In this document: positions 24,801 to 36,361 of the stretch, piece by piece | Layout of the letters: every line of letters starts with the position of its first letter | Numbering within the stretch: the first letter of the stretch is position 1 | NCBI RefSeq assembly: GCF_963576675.1 | Contig: NC_088914.1 | Span: 86,364,441 to 86,428,440, forward strand | Length of the DNA: 64,000 nt | From: Euphorbia lathyris | Taxonomy: Eukaryota; Streptophyta; Magnoliopsida; Malpighiales; Euphorbiaceae | Reading direction: 5' to 3' | Program-made: the position numbers and the translations under genes | Notes under the pieces: generated by a model | Databases searched by the model: none | What the model was told of the DNA's origin: nothing | What the model saw: only the letters and a program-made list of their open reading frames with translations

Positions 24801-27800
24801 TTACAGTTTCTTATTGATCCAATATTATCAAATGTTACAAGACCTTTCTTCAATGTTTCAGGGATACCATCTTTATGAAAAGGCTTACCCTGGCAAAGTG
24901 AATTTGTCTTCTCTAGGAAATGCATCAAGGAACAAGATAATTAAGATAGGTAGTTCTTCATTTGTGTAGAATTCTGCTTTCTTGTCCCAGTGACAGCTTA
25001 AAATTGTGGAAATTAATAGTAACTTTTGTGCATTAAATTTGATACAGTATAACAATGATTTTTAAGGAAAGTTGTGAGAATAAGGCATTTTACATTTGAT
25101 TTTATCACTAATAATCGTTACAGACATGAAATATTTAAGATTTTGGAACATATATGTTCTACTTGTTTCATACTATTCTATTCTCACATTAGCCCATTAG
25201 TTTGAATACCAATGTATAATTACCAAGAAGTTGCAGTATGGAAAGAATGAATTGTAACTATGTAAGTACTGACTCTGTTGGCCGATTAAGATACGTAGTA
25301 GCAGATCAAAAATAATGTAGGAATTAACCTTGATTCAAAGCACAGTGACTCTTTTTATTGTGACTAGTTTTTATCAATACGTGTTCATGGAAAATGTTAA
25401 TTTTGTATATAAGCTATTCAATCTTTCGGTTATGAATTCTTAGGGAGGAATGAATCAATTAAGGGAATTCAATATTTTTTGCTAATCTGAAGTACTGTTA
25501 TTATATGAATTCAAGGTGGAAAAAACTACCAAATCAAGGGATGTGCTGGTCAAGGTAGCTTTGCTAAAGTATTTAAAGCATATATCACCAATCATCCTGA
25601 TGATGATGTTGCATTAAAGGTAGTTAATTCCCTTTCTTCAATAAGGATTCTTGATTTGCATTTTTGGATGTACAATATTAATGATATTGTTCTTGCAGAT
25701 ACAAAAGCCTCCTTTTCCCTGGGAATTTTACATCTACCGTCAACTTGATCAGCGGATTTCAAAGAAGCAAGTATGCATTATTCAAGTTTTCATCATTTTA
25801 CGGTACCCGGTGGTTTAGAGAAGGCTGATGTTATTGGTTCTGCAATTCTACACAGAGACCAAGTTTTGGATTTGCTCATGAAATGCATGTCTACTCTGAC
25901 TATAGCATCCTTGTCTCTGACTACCTATCTCATGGCACGCTTCATGTAAGTTTATTTTCATGTGAAGTTGCTTCTTATTAGGCAAAATCATATCAAATGA
26001 ACGTTCTTGAATTGAATCAAATCTTGTACAGGATGTCATAAATTCATATGCTGTCACTGGCAAGTCCATGGAAGAGGTTTTATGCATTTATTATACCACA
26101 GAGATGCTCTACATGTTGGAAACATTGCATAGTGTTGGCATACTACATGGTGATTTGAAGCCTGATAACCTACTTGTTCGCTATTCAAGGTAAAATTTGT
26201 GATAGTAAGTGGTTGTACTTTGTTGAATTCTACAGAATTTCATTGTTTTTGCTGCCCAGACTAACTAAGAAAGGTGCATCCAAATCTGTTGCATTTTAGA
26301 ATGTATACTATGGCTTAAAAGAAATATGGTTTTGATGACTGCTCCTGTCCATGCTAGACGGCTGATACTTGTCAAGGAACTAATTGAATTAAAAAGTTAA
26401 GTTTAAGGCTTAAGAATAGCTTTTATTATCATGTGTGACACACCCCCTCACACCAATACCCCCGAGCTTGAAGTGTGTACAACACATGCTCATCTTACCA
26501 TGTGTTGAAATTTAATCAATAAATGGGGTTGATAGGTTTCGAACCCTCGTCCACTTGGTCAAAGAGTCAAGGAACTAAATGAATTAAAATGTTAAGTTGA
26601 TAGTTAAGGCTTAAAAATAGCTTTTATTATTATGTTTGACACACCCCCTCACACCAATGCCCCCGGACTTGAAGCGTGTACAACACATGCCCATCTTACC
26701 ATATGTTGAGATTTAATCAACAAATGGGTTGATAGGATTTGAACCCTTGTCAATTAACCAATTAAACTAAAAGGTTAAGCTGGCAGTTAAGGCCTAAGAA
26801 TAGTTTTTATTATTATCTCTCACAATACTATACAACAACAACAACAACAACAAAGCCTTTGTCCCGAAATGATTCGGGGTCGGCTAACATGAACCATCAT
26901 ATAAAACCGTGAAAATCAAGTCGTGTCAGCGACACAGATTCGCTCCCTCCACTCCGTCCTATCCACTACCATATTTTCCTCAATTCCCAATAACCTCATA
27001 TCACTCTCGATCACCCTCCTCCAAGTTTGCTTAGGTCTTCCCCTACCCCTCACCACTACATCCCTTTGCCACTCTTCGGTTCTCCTAACCGGCGCATCAA
27101 GCGCTCTATGTCTCACATGGCCAAACCACCTTAGTTGGTTTTCTCTCATTTTATTCTCAATAGATGTGACCCCTACTTTTGTCCTAATTATTTCATTACG
27201 CACCCGGTCCTTTCTCGTGTGACCACACATCCATCTCAACATACGCATCTCCGCCACCGACATCTTATGGATGTGGCAGTGTTTCACTGCCCAACACTCC
27301 GTACCATATAACAATGCTGGTCTAATTGCCGTCCGGTAGAATTTTCCCTTCAATCTATTAGGCATGCCGGGATCACAAAGGAAACCCGTAGCACTCTTCC
27401 ACTTCGACCAACCAACTTTAATCCTATGAGCAACATCTCCATCTACTTCTCCATCCGTTTGGATAATAGATCCTAAATACCGGAAGCAATCCGAGGCCTG
27501 AACAACTCTCCCATCTAGGGTGATTGTCCCTGCCTCCCTACTCCTACGGCCGCTAAACTTACACTCCAAATATTCTGTCTTACTTCGACTCAACTTAAAG
27601 CCTCTAGATTCTAGAGTTTGCCTCCATAGTTCCAACTTCATCTCCACTCCTTCTTTCGTCTCATCAACCAACACAATATCATCTGCAAACAGCATGCACC
27701 ATGGTATACCATCTTGAAGTGAACTTGTTAGTTCATCCATAACGATGGCAAAAAGAAATGGGCTTAGTGCGGAACCTTGATGCACTCCAATCGTAATAGG

Positions 27801-30800
27801 AAACTCTTCAGTCTTCCCAACACTAGTACGTACACTCGTGCATACTCCCTCATACATGTCCTTTATGATGTCAATATATTTCCGCGAAATGCCTTTCCTT
27901 GTCAAGGCCCACCAAAGTACTTCCCTTGGTACCTTATCATATGCTTTCTCCAAGTCAATGAAAACCATATGCAAGTCTTTCTTCTTATTTCGATAGTGCT
28001 CCATTAATTGTCTCATTAGATGGATGGCTTCCATAGTTGATCTTCCCGGCATAAAGCCAAACTGGTTTTCCGAGATCTTCACCGTCCTCCTTAGCCTTTG
28101 TTCAATCACTCGCTCCCAAAGTTTCATAGTGTGACTCATTAATTTGATTCCCCGATAGTTGGCACAATCTTGGACATCGCCTTTGTTCTTATACAAAGGG
28201 ATTAAGGTACTTTTCCTCCATTCTGATGGCATCTTATTGTTTCTCCAAATTTTGTTGAAGAACGTCGTCAACCATTCGATTCCTCTTTCTCCCAAACATC
28301 TCCAAATCTCAATAGGGATGCCATCAGGTCCTACTGCTTTCTTCAACTTCATCTTACTTAATGTCATTTTGACTTCACCCTTTTGAATTCTCCGCAGGCA
28401 TTCATGATTTATCATATCGTGATGGATACTTATATCTCCAACATCTTGTTGGCGATCTCCATTAAATAAGTCATCAAAATAGGACCTCCATCGTTCCTTG
28501 ATATCCTTATCTCCAACTAGGACTTTCTGGTCCACATCCTTCACACATTTAACTTTTCCGAGATCTCGCGTCTTCCTATCTCTCATCCGAGCAATTCTAT
28601 ATATGTCTCTTTCCCCTTCTTTCGTATCCAATCTTGTATACAGATCCCGATTCACCTTTGCTCTAGCATCTCGTATGACCTTCTTTACTTCCCTTTTAGC
28701 CTCTTTGTATTTTTCGTAGTTCTCGTCACTCCTACATTTCCCCAATAGTTTATAGGATTCTCTCTTACTCTTTACTGCTTGTCGTACTTCTTCTGTCCAC
28801 CAAGATGTGTCCTTACCCGGTGGCATACTACCTTTAGATTCCCCTAGAACTTCCTTCGCTACTTCCCTTATACTATGCTCCATCTTATTCCATATCGAAT
28901 CTATATCTGAATCCATATTGCAAGTCCAAATATCTTTTTTGGTTATCTCATCCACAAATTTTTGTTGATTCTCCCCTTGCAATTTCCACCACTTAATCTT
29001 AGTCTCTACTTGAGGTGTTTGTTTTCTTATACATTTCCTACTTCGAAAATCTAGCACCACTACTCTATGTTGGGTTGTCGTACTCTCACCAGGGATCACC
29101 TTACAATCAATATAACTCTTTCTCCAAGCACTCCTTACTAAGAAGAAGTCAATTTGGCTCGCATTACCGCCACTCCGATAAGTCACTAAGTGGGATGTTC
29201 TCTTCATAAACCATGTGTTCATGATACTCAAGTCATAGGCTGATGCGAATTCCAAAATATCATTTCCTGCTTCATTCTTATCTCCAAACATACCCTCCAT
29301 GAACACTCTCAAACCCATCTCGCCTAGAACCCACGTGTCCATTGAGATCACCCCCTAGTACCATTTTTTCATCCCTAGGAACCTGTTGCACCACTTCCTC
29401 TAAGTCATCCCAAAAAGCTTGTCTTATAGACACATCTAATCCTATTTGTGGCGCATATGCACTAATGACATTCACAACCTCATCCCCTATCACTAGCTTA
29501 ACACTCATAATTCTATCGCTCTTCCTAGACACCGCTACTACCTCATCAATATACTCCCTATCAATAAGAATACCTACTCCATTTCTACCCGTATCCTTTC
29601 CTGAGTACCAAAGCTTATAACCCCAAGGAGCTATCTCTCTAGCCTTGGCTCCAACCCACTTGGTTTCTTGTAGGCATAATATATTTATTCTCCTCCTCTT
29701 CATAACATCTACAATTTCAGCTAATCTTCCTGTCAAAGAACCTATGTTCCATGTCCCAAAGCGTAACCTACTACCCTTACCCCTACCCCTACCATTACCG
29801 TGGACTAGCTTATTTACCCGCAACCCTTGCATATTTGACACCACCCCCGGGTCCTGGGGTGGCGCGCCGCTTCGGGGCGACGACCTAGCAACCCTTGCAC
29901 ATTTATCACTACACCCGGGTCTAGGAAGTGCAGCGCGTCGCTGAGTAGGGAACGCCCCAACGGTATTTATATTATGGTTCATGTCATAAGATGTGGCTAA
30001 GTTTTACGCTGGCCGCCACAAACCTACCGCAACCCTCCTCCTTTGTCCGGGCTTGGGACCGGCTGTAAAGGCCACCAAGTGACCCTCACAGGCGGAGTTA
30101 TCTCTCACAATACTATAAAAAGGGCGGCCCGGTCGCATTACGCGTCCCCGCTGAGCGAGGGTCCGGGGAGGGGTCCCACCACAAGGGTGTATTGGGGGCA
30201 AGCCTTCCCTTGCCAATTTAATTGGCAAGAGGCCGCTCCTAAGACTCGAACCCGTGACCTCTGGTCACACGACAACAACGTTTTACCGTTGCGCCAAGGC
30301 TCGCCCTCATCTCTCACAATACTATATGTAATAAAAAAAAGTACTACATAAACTCATAGAAATTTCATCCTTTAAAAAATTCTTATATACTACTCTTGGC
30401 AGATCTTTCCATCTATGTTAAACAGAAACTCCTCTTTAGTTGCGTTTCTGCATATGTTGTCATTTTCAGTTTTGTTTCCACTTCTATTTCCATTTCTTGG
30501 TTACGTTTTGAAGACTATATTTTAGAAGTAATGTTTCCAGTATTCTTTTCGGTTTCTATGCAACATATCTTTCCATTACACTGATGTCTTTGCCCCAGTA
30601 GCACCATTCAAAACAGTATATCCGCCTCAATATCATCTTGAACATTCTCCTGATCAATGTTGAAATACAGTAAAACCTTCATAAATTAATACTCGATAAA
30701 TTAATAACCTCTTTAAAATAATAATTTCTACTGGTCCCAACTTGGGCCAGTTCAGTAAATTAATCTCTCTATAAATTAATAAAATTTCATGGTCCCAACA

Positions 30801-33800
30801 TTATTAATTTATAGAGGTTTTACTGTAGCTTCTTTTCTTTACAAGTTGTACATAACTCCTAGGATCAGTCATCACTACCTTTCACAATCTCCATACATCA
30901 TCAATCTCCTCAGGACCGCAGCCATTAATTCTGCTCTATAACTAACAAGAATTGATAGAACATATATTCAGGATGAGTAGAATGTTCAAGATGAGATATT
31001 GACAATTGAGGTGGAAATACTGTTTTGGGTTACATTATTGGGACTAAGACATCAGTTCTTGTCACTTATAACCTTACGAAAAGAGCTCGACAGTTGGTAG
31101 TGTAGTTAGCAAGCGATACAATATTTAGGCCGGGCTTGTAATTCTTCTTGTTGACACCCACATCAAACTTAGGTACATCATTTCTTGGGTTGTTTCCTAT
31201 CACAGTAGGACTTGTTTTGCAGCAAGTAATCAATGCATCCACCCTGGTTCACAACACAAGCTCGGATACCAATTGTGACAGTTTGGCTGAATACTAGCAT
31301 GTAGATATTGTCCTCTTTGATCAAATCCAACTTATTGAGCCTCATCTCATGGCTTTAAAAAGTCTGCATGTATTAGAAATACATTTTACTTTTTTTTTGG
31401 TAGGAAAAGGAAAGTAAACAAACACAAAAACACCTAACAAGGGATTAGCCTAGGAAAGCTAACCCCAATCCTATCTTCTAAAAGAAAAGGAAAGATAAAA
31501 CCAGGGGGGTCAGAAAGGGTAGACACTCCAAGCATCCCGTCATGGCCCGCCGCCGCCAAGCGATCCGCAACACGGTTCTGCTCTCTGAAAATATGACAGA
31601 ACTCAAAACTCTCAAAGGAAGAGCAAAGCCTTTTAATAGCTTTGATAAGGTTGCAATTCTTCAAACTCATGGCATGAAAATCATTAATCATGTTGATGGC
31701 CTCCAAATTATCCGACTCAATAGACAGCCTCTTCACACCAAGCCTACTAGCAAGCCTGATCCCAGTGAGGATGCCCCAGAGCTCAGCCGAGAAGGAGGAC
31801 CCCACCCCCAAATTCTGGGAAAAACCAGAAAGCCAGGTACCTCCAGCATCTCTGAGAACTCCCCCGGCGGCAATTTTACCATCACCGAGGCAGGAGCCAT
31901 CAGTGTTCAGCTTAACCACCCCTTCTCTCGGCCTATTCCAACACACAAGGTGGACCTTCTTCCTCAGGGAGGAAGAGGCCAAGGGATCCTCCTTAAAACT
32001 ATCCATAATCGAGGAGAATTTATTGGAGAAAAACATAACTAAGTTTGGCACAAAAATAGCTTTATTCCCAAAAATCTCCTCATTCCTCCACTTCCAAATT
32101 TGGTGACAGATAATGGCAAATAAAATGTCACCATGCTCCATGGAAGACAGAAGCTTACCTCTAACACCATCAGAGAACCAATCATCCACAGGATGGGCCA
32201 TGAAGGAAGAAAGACAATTGTGAGGAAGAATTTTCCTCCAAACCTCATTTCTGATGTGGGATTCAGTTCTTGTCCCCACCCGTCGAGCCACCCACTCTGG
32301 GTCAGGTCGTTCTAGCATCTAAGTTCCACTAGCGTCCACATGTAACCAAAGTTCTGCTAATATTTTAAAAGTGGTGTCTAAATATGTTCTCCCCAATCAC
32401 CATAAAGCTAAATTTATACTCTTGGTGGCGCAAATGTGAAATCAAATTGATGGGAAATTGACTTGTGTTGAATCTTCGTTAATAGAAAAGGAAATTGCTC
32501 CATGTACAAAAACAGAACTTCAATCTTAAGATTGCATGGTTTTATGCATAGAATCTAAATACGTTTACCTCCAATAACTATAAGGCTAAATTTATACTTT
32601 ATCCCTTTATAACTTGATTGTTTGTGCTTGATTATTATTTTAGAGGTGATGGGATCTTTGTAGATTCAACTTGCTTTGTAAATGACACACTGGTGTTAGG
32701 TTTTAGGTGATGTTAATAATTTGCCTCTTTGCAGGGATGATCTTACTGAAGATGGTTTTCTAGACCGAACTGGCCCTTGGGCTGATCAGGTTCAATTAAT
32801 TGCTATTACTTGTTAGTCTTAACTTCAATTGAGTTATATGCAGTTGCACTTAGGCTGTTCTCTCTGTAGGGCCTGTGCCTAGTTGATTGGGGGAAAGGAA
32901 TAGACCTACATCTCTTTCCAGATGAAATTGAATTTGAAGGAGATTCCCGGACTTCTGGCTTTCGATGTATTGAAATGCTTGAGAAAAAGCGATGGAAATT
33001 TCAGGCCAGTGCTCCTCCACTTCTTGAAACATTCCAACTGTAGTTGCTATCATAGTTATCAAAGGCGCACCTCTGGCTCAAAAGCGCTAGGCTACAGTCA
33101 TCTCGTTTGAGGTCTTTGATTGGATGAAGGGTTTGGAAGAGTCAGTAAGAGAAAGGTTTGCAAGGGTCAAGAACAAAATTTGCTCTTCACCCTTGCAAAC
33201 TTTTCCGTGCTTAACCCCTCCAAACCCTTCATCCAATCAAACCTTAAGAAGCCAAAAAATGGCTATGTTGAAGAGGCTTACCCCTTAGTGTGCCCTTTTG
33301 AGCCTAGCATCTTGCCGGAGACGTCTAGATACAGATTTAGAAGCTACATGGTGTTATTTAGAGTTCCAAGTTAAAAATAAGATGTTTTAATCTCAACTCT
33401 TCCTATCTATATGATTTACGGCTGAAATTAAGTTAGAGTAAAAAGAAAAAATCAAAAAAGGAAAGAAGATTTGGACTACAGAAATATTGCAAAGAACAAT
33501 AGAAATAAAATGTCGCTCTATTTTGAAGAGTTTAGAAATATCCCAATTGAAGACTTTAATCTTGAAGACTATTAGTTAATTAAATTAGGATTTGTTTAAA
33601 CTTTTATTCTTTAAATTTAGAATTTTTGTTATGAATTATGATAATGGAAGAGTTAGTAATTAATTTGAAATTTATCTTATACATTTTATGATTAAAATTA
33701 TAATTAAATAAAATTTAGTATATTACTACATGTTACATTTTAAAACTGTTATTATTATTATTTATGATTTTATATATATATTCTTTTAGTTGGTTGACCT

Positions 33801-35331
33801 GAGCCTTCAAGGCTCCAGACTCTTTGCACCTTGAAAAACTATGTTATACTAATACTTCGGAATTTCTGTTATTCATCAACAGGTGGACACCTTTGGGCTA
33901 TGTGCTGTTGTGCATCTGATGCTGCACAGTACTTACATGGAGATTCAAAAGAAAGCATCAACTGATGGTGCCTGCATTTACCTACCAAAAACACCCTTTA
34001 AAAGGTATTTTAAATTTGCATGCTGTTTACTCATAAAATACATTTACCGCCTCTGAACTATAGCGTTATTACATTATTAATATTATTATATGTAGTAGTG
34101 TTCACCTGGATCCTAAATAGCCAAATAAACGTTGGATCTAGGCTTGTTAAATTTAAGTATTAAAATGCTTTAAATCTTAGCCTAAGATTCTAATAAAATC
34201 TAATTTGGTCATTTGGGTCCAGGTGAACATTATGTTATTATATGACCTCTAAACTTTATATTTTGATAGAAAAATCCTTAAACTTTACATGATTGTAACT
34301 TTAAGTCCAAATCAACAAAAACACGTTAAAAGATCAACTAAATTATGATTTGGACAATTATGACTACATCGTTAATTTCCTTTGATCTATGTTACCATAA
34401 ACTATGGTCCAATACCTATTTTACCATTATAGAATTCCTTACGTGCACTTTTTATTCTTTACTCTCTTTATATACAGGGGTAAAGTAGATATTCGACCAT
34501 ATTTTATATTGACATGGATAAAAAAAAATCAAAGATGTAGTCAAACTTGTCTAGATTATAATTTCATTAACTTTTTAACTGATGTTTGTCGATATAAGGC
34601 ATAATAGCCATTTGGCTCCCTAAACTAAGGCTTCAAGGTCAATTAGGACTCTAAACTATCAAAATCATCAATCAGGTTCTTGAATTGGCTAAAAATCATC
34701 AATTGAGTCCCCATTCTAAACAAAAATCTTCAATTGAGGCCTCATCGAAAACCATTCGGTTGAACAGTTTCATACCTTATTTCCCAAACTCATTTTGAAC
34801 CAACACAGAGATTATTACCGTCTATATCAAATAGTCACAGTTTCCGATTTTAGGACAGGATTAGGACTCAATTGATGATTTTTGCTTAGTTCAAGGACTT
34901 AATTGATGATTTTGATAGTTTAGGATCCTAATTGATTTTGAAGCTTTAGTTTAGGGACCCAAATGGATATAATGTCTTGATATAATGTAAAGTCAAAGGA
35001 GTTTATGTCAAAAAATAAAGTTTAGAAACATAATGTTAATAACGCTATAATTCAGGAGCGGTGAATGTAATTTCTTTCTCATTATAGAATCACTTTATTG
35101 TTATATCCGTCTCATTTCATATTGAATGTAAAATTCACCTACAGATATTGGAATGTTGAATTATGGAAAGAACTCTTCACTAAACTCCTAAACTACAGTC
35201 TTCATGATGACAAGAAGTTAGTGCAGAATTTGAGGAAGCAGTTCGAAGATTACCTTTGCTCTAACCGTCAACTCATAAAGAAACTAAAGAACTTGCTGGT
35301 TAAACAAAGACTTTCCCTATGTTCTTCTTAG
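22896..35331 (+). CDS. BUB1: BUB1 spindle-assembly-checkpoint serine/threonine kinase (14 coding exons)
   Basis: Exons: 22896-22954, 23043-23178, 23566-23723, 23834-23924, 24668-24778, 24862-24949, 25516-25619, 25699-25770, 25856-25945, 26032-26189, 32735-32789, 32870-33004, 33883-34004, 35145-35331. They sum to 1566 bases, an uninterrupted 521 codons. Residues 1-148 are the BUB1/Mad3 TPR-like kinetochore-binding domain; about 215-521 are the kinase, with glycine loop [11 protein letters not shown] (223-233), Lys249, HGDLKPDN (342-349), DWG (380-382, in place of DFG) and TSGFRCIEM, all BUB1-type variants. In the family the protein sits at unattached kinetochores and delays anaphase. Intron 12 has a GC donor (CAG|GCCAGT); all others are GT-AG. 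Intron 10 is 6545 bases, filled by transposons. The start is the first ATG in frame; exon 5's acceptor is the least certain border. Confidence 0.9.
26401..26812. repeat. Tandem ~190-bp repeat in BUB1 intron 10
   Basis: AAGGCTTAAGAATAGCTTTT-like starts recur near 26405, 26604 and 26788, and the block containing GACACACCCCCTCACACCAA occurs twice. The third unit is cut after about 25 bases where the LINE target site begins. TTCGAACCC/TTTGAACCC words near a tRNA box B suggest a SINE relative on the minus strand, but this is not secure. Confidence 0.65.
26833..30097 (-). mobile_element. RTE-clade LINE in BUB1 intron 10
   Basis: Its 3' end is a short CAA/TTG simple repeat at 26833, a usual RTE tail, not poly(A). 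It is flanked by a 20-bp target duplication starting TTATCTCTCACAATAC (26813-26832 and 30098-30117). At 3265 bases with an endonuclease-RT reading region and a short 5' leader it is close to full length. It lies antisense to BUB1. Confidence 0.85.
26916..29982 (-). pseudogene. RTE LINE endonuclease-reverse transcriptase ORF, one frameshift
   Basis: Two overlapping frames (29982-29278 and 29351-26916) join by one frameshift near 29288, inside the endonuclease. The N-terminal part has the apurinic-type endonuclease signatures [22 protein letters not shown] and GGDLNGHVG. The second has reverse transcriptase motifs [22 protein letters not shown] and [10 protein letters not shown], and an RTE-type C-terminus with RWFGHVRHR. 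There is no RNase H domain, as expected for RTE. In the family the protein nicks DNA and copies the LINE RNA at the nick. Apart from the frameshift I see no stop, so the copy is young. Confidence 0.9.
30118..30308 (-). mobile_element. Au-type SINE, minus strand
   Basis: Read on the minus strand it starts GAGGGCGAGCCTTGGCGC with pol III box A, has box B GGGTTCGAGTC, and the Au-SINE body (GAGCGGCCTCTTGCC, GCTTGCCCCCAATACACCC). It ends in a short T-run. It is flanked by an 18-bp target duplication (30100-30117, 30309-30326) that is part of the one used by the adjacent LINE. Confidence 0.85.
30668..30825. mobile_element. Emigrant-like MITE
   Basis: Terminal inverted repeats read CAGTAAAACCT and AGGTTTTACTG and extend into TAAATTAAT, flanked by TA on both sides. 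TIR and TA target match the Emigrant family (pogo/mariner-type MITE). 158 bases, no coding capacity, in BUB1 intron 10. Confidence 0.8.
31390..32320 (-). mobile_element. 5'-truncated L1-type LINE with RNase H frame
   Basis: A T-run at 31390-31398 is the poly(A) tail of a minus-strand insertion. An open frame of 294 codons (32318-31434) covers only the C-terminal end of a plant L1 ORF2: the RNase H domain, with Asp in VKLNTDGS, Glu in SAELWGIL, Asp in IESDN and Asp in NRVADRLA all present. Reverse transcriptase and endonuclease are missing through 5' truncation, so it cannot move. I could not find a clean target duplication. It lies in BUB1 intron 10. Confidence 0.8.
33051..33843. mobile_element. 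TIR element in BUB1 intron 12
   Basis: Ends CATAGTTATCAAAGGCGCAC (left) and GTGCACC-type TTGAAAAACTATG (right) are imperfect inverted repeats. Removing the element leaves an intron of about 85 bases, normal for this gene, which supports the borders. Noncoding. Superfamily not determined. Confidence 0.55.
33115..33241. repeat. Foldback with 23-base perfect arms
   Basis: TTTGATTGGATGAAGGGTTT at 33115 is repeated as its exact reverse complement at 33219-33241, and the inner arms also pair. It could be a small MITE nested in the larger element or its hairpin core. Confidence 0.7.
34099..34230. mobile_element. Small MITE in BUB1 intron 13
   Basis: GTTCACCTGGATCC at the left pairs with GGGTCCAGGTGAAC at the right, about 130 bases, noncoding. 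Confidence 0.6.
34596..34978. mobile_element. Long-TIR MITE in BUB1 intron 13
   Basis: About 110 bases of imperfect inverted repeat (AAGGCATAATAGCCATTTGG versus the complement of the right end). GATAT occurs on both sides (34591-34595, 34979-34983). Noncoding. Confidence 0.7.
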
Positions 35332-35597
35332 CATTTTCCGAAGTAATTAAAGTTTGGGCAAACACATCATTCAAAGGTGAAATCTCGTACTTAAACTTCG
35401 GTTTGAGATCAATATAGGGATAAGTACAAAATTAAACTTTGTGATTTCGTATATTCATAAAGATGTTTTCTTGATTTAAAAGTTTGCAAACAAAAGTTTT
35501 GAAAATTTTCACTAAAATTGTTGGTAATCTAGGAGAAAATTAATCATTTTTTTTTTTTGCATTCATATTTTTTTTATATGTTAAGAAGGATACACGA
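35332..35597. other. BUB1 3' flank
   Basis: Probable 3' untranslated sequence followed by AT-rich spacer. No separate gene. An exon-like segment at about 36498-36560 could be a 3' UTR exon, but I do not call it. Confidence 0.4.
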
Positions 35598-35962
35598 GGG
35601 CGAGCCTTGGCGCAACAGTACACGCTGTTGTCGTATGACCGAGAGATCACGGGTTCAAGTCTTAGGAGCGGCCTCTTGCCAAAAAATTGGCAAGGAGAGG
35701 CTTGCCCCCAGTACATCCTTGTGGTGGACCCCTCCCCGTACCCTCGCTTAAGCGGGGACATGTAGTGCACCGGACCGCCCTTTTTAGGACGGCGAGCCTT
35801 AGTGTAAATGTTGTTGTTGTGTTACTGAGAGGTCACGGGTTCGAGTCTTAGGAGCGGCCTCTTGTCAAAAAAATTGGTAGGGAAAAGGCTTGCCTCCTGT
35901 ACACGCTTGTGGTGGGACTCGCTTAGCGGGGACGCGTAATGCACCGGGCCGTCCTTTTTTTT
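35598..35962 (+). mobile_element. Tandem pair of Au-type SINEs sharing one target duplication
   Basis: Two Au SINE bodies, about 35598-35787 and 35788-35962, each with GGCGAGCCTT box A, a GGTTC(A/G)AGTCT box B and the GAGCGGCCTCTTG core. Only the outer ends carry a target duplication: TTAAGAAGGATACAC at 35581-35595 and TTAAGAGGGATACAC at 35961-35975 (one mismatch). Confidence 0.8.
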
Positions 35963-36018
35963 AAGAGGGATACACATGTGATAGAAAGAAAATATCTGAA
36001 GTTTTGTTTTGGATCTAT

Positions 36019-36358
36019 GGCTCTGTTTGTTTCCCGGAAAATACTGTGTAAGAAAGTGTTTTTTTCATTTCTTAGTGTTTGTTTGCTTAGTAAAATAAGT
36101 GAATGGGAAATTTTAAGTTAGTTAATATATTAAGAAAGTGAGGAAAATGTTTTACCTTTTTTAAAAGAGAAATATTTTCTTAACATTTTGGAACTCTACT
36201 CCATTTCTTCTTAACTTTTTGAAAACACTAGTCACTTAACACTTCTTTCCGTTTTCCGTTGTAATCAAGCACCGGAAAATATTTTATTTTTCAACATAAA
36301 ATTTTCACTTACTCAATATTTTTCAAAACACATTATTTGTCGGGAAACAAACAGGGCC
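36019..36358. mobile_element. PIF/Harbinger-like MITE
   Basis: TIRs GGCTCTGTTTGTTTCCCG and CGGGAAACAAACAGGGCC, with TAT on both sides (36016-36018, 36359-36361). Three-base targets and GGSC..TGTTTG ends fit Harbinger-type MITEs. Confidence 0.65.
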
Positions 36359-36361
36359 TAT

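Noticed and set aside
29342..29944. Plus-strand ORFs across the RTE LINE
   Set aside because: Shadows of the minus-strand endonuclease frame.
33051..33843. BUB1 frame extended with a GT donor at 33009
   Set aside because: That donor shifts the frame of exon 13 and breaks the conserved kinase sequence.
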